Assembly: GCF_000347775.1 (NCBI RefSeq)
Contig: NZ_APAT01000013.1
Span: 1-64,000 of the forward strand
Length of the DNA: 64,000 nucleotides
Direction: 5' to 3'
Source of the DNA: Marinobacter santoriniensis NKSG1
GTDB lineage: Bacteria > Pseudomonadota > Gammaproteobacteria > Pseudomonadales > Oleiphilaceae
In this document: positions 60,240 to 64,000 of the stretch, piece after piece
Numbering within the stretch: position 1 is the stretch's first letter
How the letters are laid out: every line of letters starts with the position of its first letter
Notes under the pieces: generated by a model
Told to the model about the DNA's origin: nothing
The model's database searches: none
The model's input: only the letters and a program-made list of their open reading frames with translations
Position numbers and translations under genes: made by a program

Positions 60240-60273
60240 TGACAAAATCTGACACAAGCTGACGTGCTCAGCT
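60240..60273 (+). promoter_or_regulatory. Phased TGAC repeats and inverted repeat before the DUF1631 gene
   Basis: TGAC begins at 60240, 60250 and 60260, exactly one helical turn apart, and the last copy forms part of the inverted repeat AGCTGA-CGTGC-TCAGCT (60257-60273). This lies 61-94 bases before the ATG at 60334 and away from nadC. The arrangement suggests a protein binding site on one face of the DNA; which regulator binds is unknown. Confidence 0.4.
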
Positions 60274-60333
60274 CGTACCATTGTCAGTAAGACGCGCAGA
60301 GTGAATGCGCACACTGATTCCGGGAGTAGCTCA

Positions 60334-62619
60334 ATGGCGCAGGATAACAAGGTTGTTCCTTTCTCCGGCGGCAATCCGTCCAGCGGATCCGGCCTTCCGG
60401 CCGCACTGGTACGTCTGCGTGACGCATCGGGTCACTCCATGAAGTCCATGCTGGCCGACTTTTTCGATGGCGCAGACGACTCCCTGTTCGAACTCGCCGA
60501 CCGTGCAGCCAGCAATGTCGATCAGAACGCTTATTTCGATGCCATGCGTGAGCTGAGGATGCATCGGAAAGCCATGATGTTATCGATGCTGCAGTATGTT
60601 TCCCGCGCCTTCAACGATATTGGTCGTTTTCGCTCACGATCCTCGGGTCGGTCTCTGGACGACATCGACAGTGAAGGTCTGAGTCTTCTGGACCATGCCG
60701 ACATGGAGCAGAAGGTCGCGATCGATAACATGGTCAACAAGTTCCGGAATCGTCACCTGGACGCCATCCTCATGCTCAAGGCCCGGGTCAGCCACCTGGT
60801 GCCCAATGTCGATCTCAGCGACAGCCAGATGCCGCTGAGCCCTGAGGTGATCTGTGGTGCGATTGCCGAAGCCTGTTCCGACCTGGACATTGATATCCGG
60901 GCCAAACTGGTGGTGTTGAAGCTGTTCGATCGGCTGCTCGCGGACCAGTTGGGGCCCTTTTACCAGAATGCCAACAAAGCGTTGGCTGCTGAGGGGGTAT
61001 TGCCGGAGCTGAAGCGGCCGCCGACACCCAACACAAAGGCCCGTCGTCCAGGTCACACCGATGAATCGGGGACGGGGGGCGACAATCGGCAGGATCAGGG
61101 ATCGACGTCGGGTGGCGCTACCTTTTCAGAGCTTACCGCTCTCCTGCGCCAGGGGGGCGCGTCCTCCGAGGGTGGGGGCGCCGGAGCCGGTACCCATTTT
61201 CTTGACACCCATCGCCTGGTTGACCGGCTGAGCAGTATCCAGTCCCAGCCCGGCAACTGGCAGCCAGGGGAAGTTGTCTCCCTGACGACCCAGCTGCAAC
61301 CGGTTCTCAGGAACGAGTCGGGGCAGACCCTGCAAGTCGAACAGGTTGACAGCGATGTCATCAACCTGGTGTCCATGCTGTTTGATTTCATTCTGGAGGA
61401 TCGCCAGCTTCATCCCGTCATGAAGGCGCTCATCGGTCGTCTTCAGATTCCGGTACTCAAGGTCGCCTTGAGTGACCGTAATTTCTTTAACCGCGGTGGA
61501 CACCCGGTACGCAAGTTGCTCAATGAACTGGCGCTCTCGGCCATCGGCTGGAGCGAAAAGAGGGAAGGGCAGCGGGATCCGCTCAAGGAAAAGATCGAAG
61601 CAGTTGTGACACGCGTGCTGAATGATTTCACCGACGACGTCGCACTGTTCGAGGAACTCCTTGAGGACTTCAGCCGGTTCACCGACCTTGACCGGAGGCG
61701 GCGGGAGCTTATCGAGCAACGGCTCCGCGATGCTGAGGAGGGGCGTGCCCGGCAGGAGAAAGCGTCGGAAGCGGCAGACGCTGTCATACAGCCTCTGCTT
61801 GAAAACCATGATGTGCCCGAGTCCGTGGTGTCTCTGTTGAAGGACGCCTGGAACCGCTACCTGCAGTGGCTGTATCTCCGGGAAGGTGAGGAAGCTGATC
61901 GCTGGAATACCGGCGTTGCGCTGACGGAGAGGCTGGTGTGGAGTGTCGATCCCGATCCGGTTGGCCCATCTACCCGAAGCGAGCTTTTGCGAGCCATCCC
62001 GTCCATCGTTGATGATTTGCGGGCCGCACTGCAGGAAATTTCCTGGGATCCGTTTGCAACGGATTCCGCGATCCGGGACCTCGAACTGGCCCACGTGGAC
62101 GTGTTTCAGCGGCTGGTAACGGCCGCACCGCGCGAAGAGCCAGTTGAGCCGCCGGCATCGAAGCAGGAGGTTGAGGCGCCCGTTACTGATGTTCCCGACT
62201 CAATTGAGACGGAAGCGAGAACTTCGGTTGAACCAGAGCCGACCCCGGTGGAGGTCCCCGAAAGCGAAGCCGCCGATCGCACTGCGCCGCCGGTTGAGGA
62301 GGCAGCAACAGGGAGCGAGGGCGCCGTTGTCGGGATTGCGCCAGAGTGGCTGGAGCGTGCCGACGGCCTTCGCGTTGGTTCCTGGATTGAACTCACCCGG
62401 GATGGCAATAAGGTTCGTTGCAAGCTGGCAGCGTTCATCAAAGCGACCGGAAAGTACATCTTCGTCAATCGCAGCGGCGCCAAGGTGGCTGAATACCTCC
62501 GCGAGGAACTTGCAACAGCCATGGAGGCGGGCGAGATCGGCATGCTCGATGACGGCCTGATTTTTGACCGTGCGCTTGAATCCATCATCGATAACCTGCG
62601 CAGCAGCCGCAAAGACTGA
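60334..62619 (+). CDS. Large DUF1631 protein
   Basis: A 761-residue protein of the DUF1631 family. The N-terminal half is helical (ALVRLRDASGHSMKSMLADF, LSLLDHADMEQKVAIDNMV) and the middle is charged. Residues about 625-690 form a Pro-, Glu- and Val-rich linker. The C-terminal about 85 residues (LRVGSWIELTRDGNKVRCKL and FVNRSGAKVAEYL) look like a compact beta domain somewhat reminiscent of PilZ, though without the full PilZ motif. The ATG at 60334 has GGGAG 7 bases before it. Function unknown; it is transcribed alone, away from nadC. Confidence 0.82.
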   Translation: MAQDNKVVPFSGGNPSSGSGLPAALVRLRDASGHSMKSMLADFFDGADDSLFELADRAASNVDQNAYFDAMRELRMHRKAMMLSMLQYVSRAFNDIGRFRSRSSGRSLDDIDSEGLSLLDHADMEQKVAIDNMVNKFRNRHLDAILMLKARVSHLVPNVDLSDSQMPLSPEVICGAIAEACSDLDIDIRAKLVVLKLFDRLLADQLGPFYQNANKALAAEGVLPELKRPPTPNTKARRPGHTDESGTGGDNRQDQGSTSGGATFSELTALLRQGGASSEGGGAGAGTHFLDTHRLVDRLSSIQSQPGNWQPGEVVSLTTQLQPVLRNESGQTLQVEQVDSDVINLVSMLFDFILEDRQLHPVMKALIGRLQIPVLKVALSDRNFFNRGGHPVRKLLNELALSAIGWSEKREGQRDPLKEKIEAVVTRVLNDFTDDVALFEELLEDFSRFTDLDRRRRELIEQRLRDAEEGRARQEKASEAADAVIQPLLENHDVPESVVSLLKDAWNRYLQWLYLREGEEADRWNTGVALTERLVWSVDPDPVGPSTRSELLRAIPSIVDDLRAALQEISWDPFATDSAIRDLELAHVDVFQRLVTAAPREEPVEPPASKQEVEAPVTDVPDSIETEARTSVEPEPTPVEVPESEAADRTAPPVEEAATGSEGAVVGIAPEWLERADGLRVGSWIELTRDGNKVRCKLAAFIKATGKYIFVNRSGAKVAEYLREELATAMEAGEIGMLDDGLIFDRALESIIDNLRSSRKD

Positions 62620-62693
62620 GAGCATGGCAACCGGAAGTGCTTTGTGATTCAATCGTTCACATCGTTCAATGATGTGCAGCTCCGGGATCAACC

Positions 62694-63320
62694 TTGCCAG
62701 AAACAAAAGCACCTCCTGCTTCAGTAACCTCCAATCCGTCGGACCTTGAGGCGCTCCGTAAAACGGGGCGACTGCCCGGAGTGACATGGCGCCCGTCCCC
62801 CAACTACGGTGCCAGGCCGGACGGCGCCGGCATCAGTCTTCTGGTCGTGCACAGCATCAGCCTTCCGCCGGGGCGGTTTGGAGGCCCTGAGATTGCGGAT
62901 TTTTTCTGTAATCAGCTGGACACCTCGGCCCATCCCTATTTTCAGGAAATTGCAGGTCTGCAGGTGTCAGCGCATGCGCTGATTCGACGGGATGGAACCG
63001 TTGTCCAGTTTGTCAGCCTGCTTGATCGCGCATGGCATGCCGGTCGTTCCTGTTTCGATGGCAGGGAGGAGTGTAATGACTTTTCCATTGGTATCGAGCT
63101 TGAGGGGTGCGACGACATTCCCTACACCGAATCGCAATATCACTGTCTGGCTGAACTGGCAGCGCTGTTGATGGCAGCATGGCCCGATATTCATGTGGAT
63201 CGCATAACCGGACACAGTGATATCGCTCCCGGCAGGAAAACAGACCCGGGCCCCGCCTTTGACTGGCAACGTTTCCGGGATCTGTTGGCGACGAGACCCC
63301 TCGACGGAGTCGATGCCTGA
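62694..63320 (+). CDS. ampD: 1,6-anhydro-N-acetylmuramyl-L-alanine amidase
   Basis: A cytoplasmic zinc amidase of cell-wall recycling that removes the peptide from anhydro-muropeptides, which in many gammaproteobacteria also keeps AmpR-type beta-lactamase induction low. The 208-residue protein has the zinc ligands H53, H174 and D184 (VVHSISLPPG, GHSDIAPGRKTDPG) with the spacing of E. coli AmpD, and FFCNQLDTSAHPYFQEI. The start is a TTG at 62694; no better in-frame start is present upstream. It overlaps ampE (TGATG). Confidence 0.93.
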   Translation: MPETKAPPASVTSNPSDLEALRKTGRLPGVTWRPSPNYGARPDGAGISLLVVHSISLPPGRFGGPEIADFFCNQLDTSAHPYFQEIAGLQVSAHALIRRDGTVVQFVSLLDRAWHAGRSCFDGREECNDFSIGIELEGCDDIPYTESQYHCLAELAALLMAAWPDIHVDRITGHSDIAPGRKTDPGPAFDWQRFRDLLATRPLDGVDA

Positions 63321-64000
63321 TGGCGTTAATTGTCTTTTTGCTTGCTTATCTGATCCGCCGGCGGCTCGATAATGCCAACCATCTTTCTTCCGATGCGCTC
63401 TGGCGTCTCTGGTTCAAATGGGGATCCCGGTCCAGGCCGGGAAAGGAAGAGGCGGCAGGTCCTGCCCTGATCCTGTTACTGCTCCCCGTGGTCATTGCCG
63501 CAGTGATCGAATTCGAACTATCCACACTTGGTGTCTGGGGGCTGCTGTACCCGCTGCAACTGGTTGTGCTGGTGCTGATGATGGGAACTCCCGGCTGGCG
63601 TTCCCTGATGACGGATTACTCGGAAGCCTGGTCCCGGGGTGACATGCAGGCAGCCTGGCATCATGTCCGTGATCAGCTCCCTGCCAGAGAGCGCGGTGAC
63701 GCCCTGTCTCCGGAAGCCATGCATCTGTCGCTTTCCCGGGCATTGATGCTGGCGGTGTTTAACCGTTTCTTCCTGGTGGCGTTCTGGTTTGTGATCGGCG
63801 GTATGGCCGGAGCCATCCTGGCAAGGGGGCTTGTCGCGTTGGAAGAACAGTGGCCGCAGGCGCCGGCGCGGCCGGCATTTGCCCGTATGGCCCGTTGGCT
63901 CGCCTGGCTTCCATCCCGGCTTCTGTGTCTGACGTTTGGGCTGGCCGGTGATCTGGCGGGTTGGTTACGGGTGGCCCGGCGGGTGCTGAGTCACCCGGGA
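63320..64000 (+). CDS. ampE: Regulatory signalling membrane protein AmpE (5' part)
   Basis: The first 227 codons of an open frame that runs off the right end of the window. It starts at the ATG that overlaps the ampD stop and reads MALIVFLLAYLIRRRLDNAN, then SSDALWRLWFKW, a typical AmpE beginning. Hydrophobic helices follow (LILLLLPVVIAAVIEF, GLLYPLQLVVLVLMMG, FLVAFWFVIGGMAGAILARG). AmpE is an inner-membrane protein encoded with AmpD and of unclear biochemical role. The C-terminal part lies outside the window. Confidence 0.88.
   Translation, partial: MALIVFLLAYLIRRRLDNANHLSSDALWRLWFKWGSRSRPGKEEAAGPALILLLLPVVIAAVIEFELSTLGVWGLLYPLQLVVLVLMMGTPGWRSLMTDYSEAWSRGDMQAAWHHVRDQLPARERGDALSPEAMHLSLSRALMLAVFNRFFLVAFWFVIGGMAGAILARGLVALEEQWPQAPARPAFARMARWLAWLPSRLLCLTFGLAGDLAGWLRVARRVLSHPG

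Overview
The window looks like a chromosomal stretch of a marine, heterotrophic gammaproteobacterium, most likely Marinobacter or a close relative. This is an inference from gene content and order: a complete rnfABCDGE set, the nlpD-rpoS and eno-ftsB-ispD-ispF-truD-surE-pcm blocks, a VC_2705-type sodium:solute symporter pair, and the purM-purN and hda neighbourhoods. Nearly all of the sequence is coding, the gaps are under 300 bases, and many genes overlap by 4 bases (ATGA or GTGA). I saw no rRNA, tRNA, CRISPR array, transposase or prophage gene.

Layout. Positions 14-8529 (minus strand) hold a sensory and transport block: a small histidine kinase, a response regulator with TPRs, a hybrid kinase fused to a symporter-like membrane domain, an unknown membrane protein, and the large and small symporter subunits, ended by a clear terminator. 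Positions 8738-11377 hold an exonuclease and a cNMP/CBS/nucleotidyltransferase protein, which commonly travel with this symporter. Positions 11535-19141 (plus) hold smrA, a small repeat-bearing lipoprotein, a two-subunit molybdenum hydroxylase with its XdhC partner, the methionine-salvage genes mtnB-mtnD-mtnC, and a DUF3080 lipoprotein. Positions 19138-21700 (minus) hold an orphan GspE/PilB-type ATPase, a DUF2069 membrane protein and an arsC interrupted by an amber codon.

Positions 21773-39717 (plus) form a long housekeeping run: a TlpA-like thioredoxin, dnaE, accA, tilS, pyrG, kdsA, eno, ftsB, ispD, ispF, truD, surE, pcm, a DUF368 protein, nlpD and rpoS. These cover replication, fatty-acid, CTP, KDO and isoprenoid synthesis, tRNA modification, division, and the stationary-phase sigma factor. 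Positions 40545-48732 (minus) read metG-rnfABCDGE-nth as one run. Positions 48925-52783 (plus) hold apbC, dcd, yjaG and avtA. Positions 52780-55332 (minus) hold a DUF3108 protein, purN and purM. Positions 55445-59268 (plus) hold a DUF2066 protein, a CDP-alcohol phosphatidyltransferase, hda, an orphan ParA and a YqcC protein; nadC follows on the minus strand. The right end has a large DUF1631 protein, ampD and the start of ampE, which runs off the window.

The most unusual signal is a pair of intergenic hairpin elements (30841-30954 and 50055-50185, in opposite orientations). They share a conserved apical core that can form two small hairpins, while their long outer arms are unrelated in sequence but perfectly self-complementary in each copy. 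Other points worth attention are the amber-interrupted arsC, two convergent gene pairs that share a single CTAG as both stop codons, an EF-hand-like loop in the symporter, and phased repeats in two regulatory gaps.
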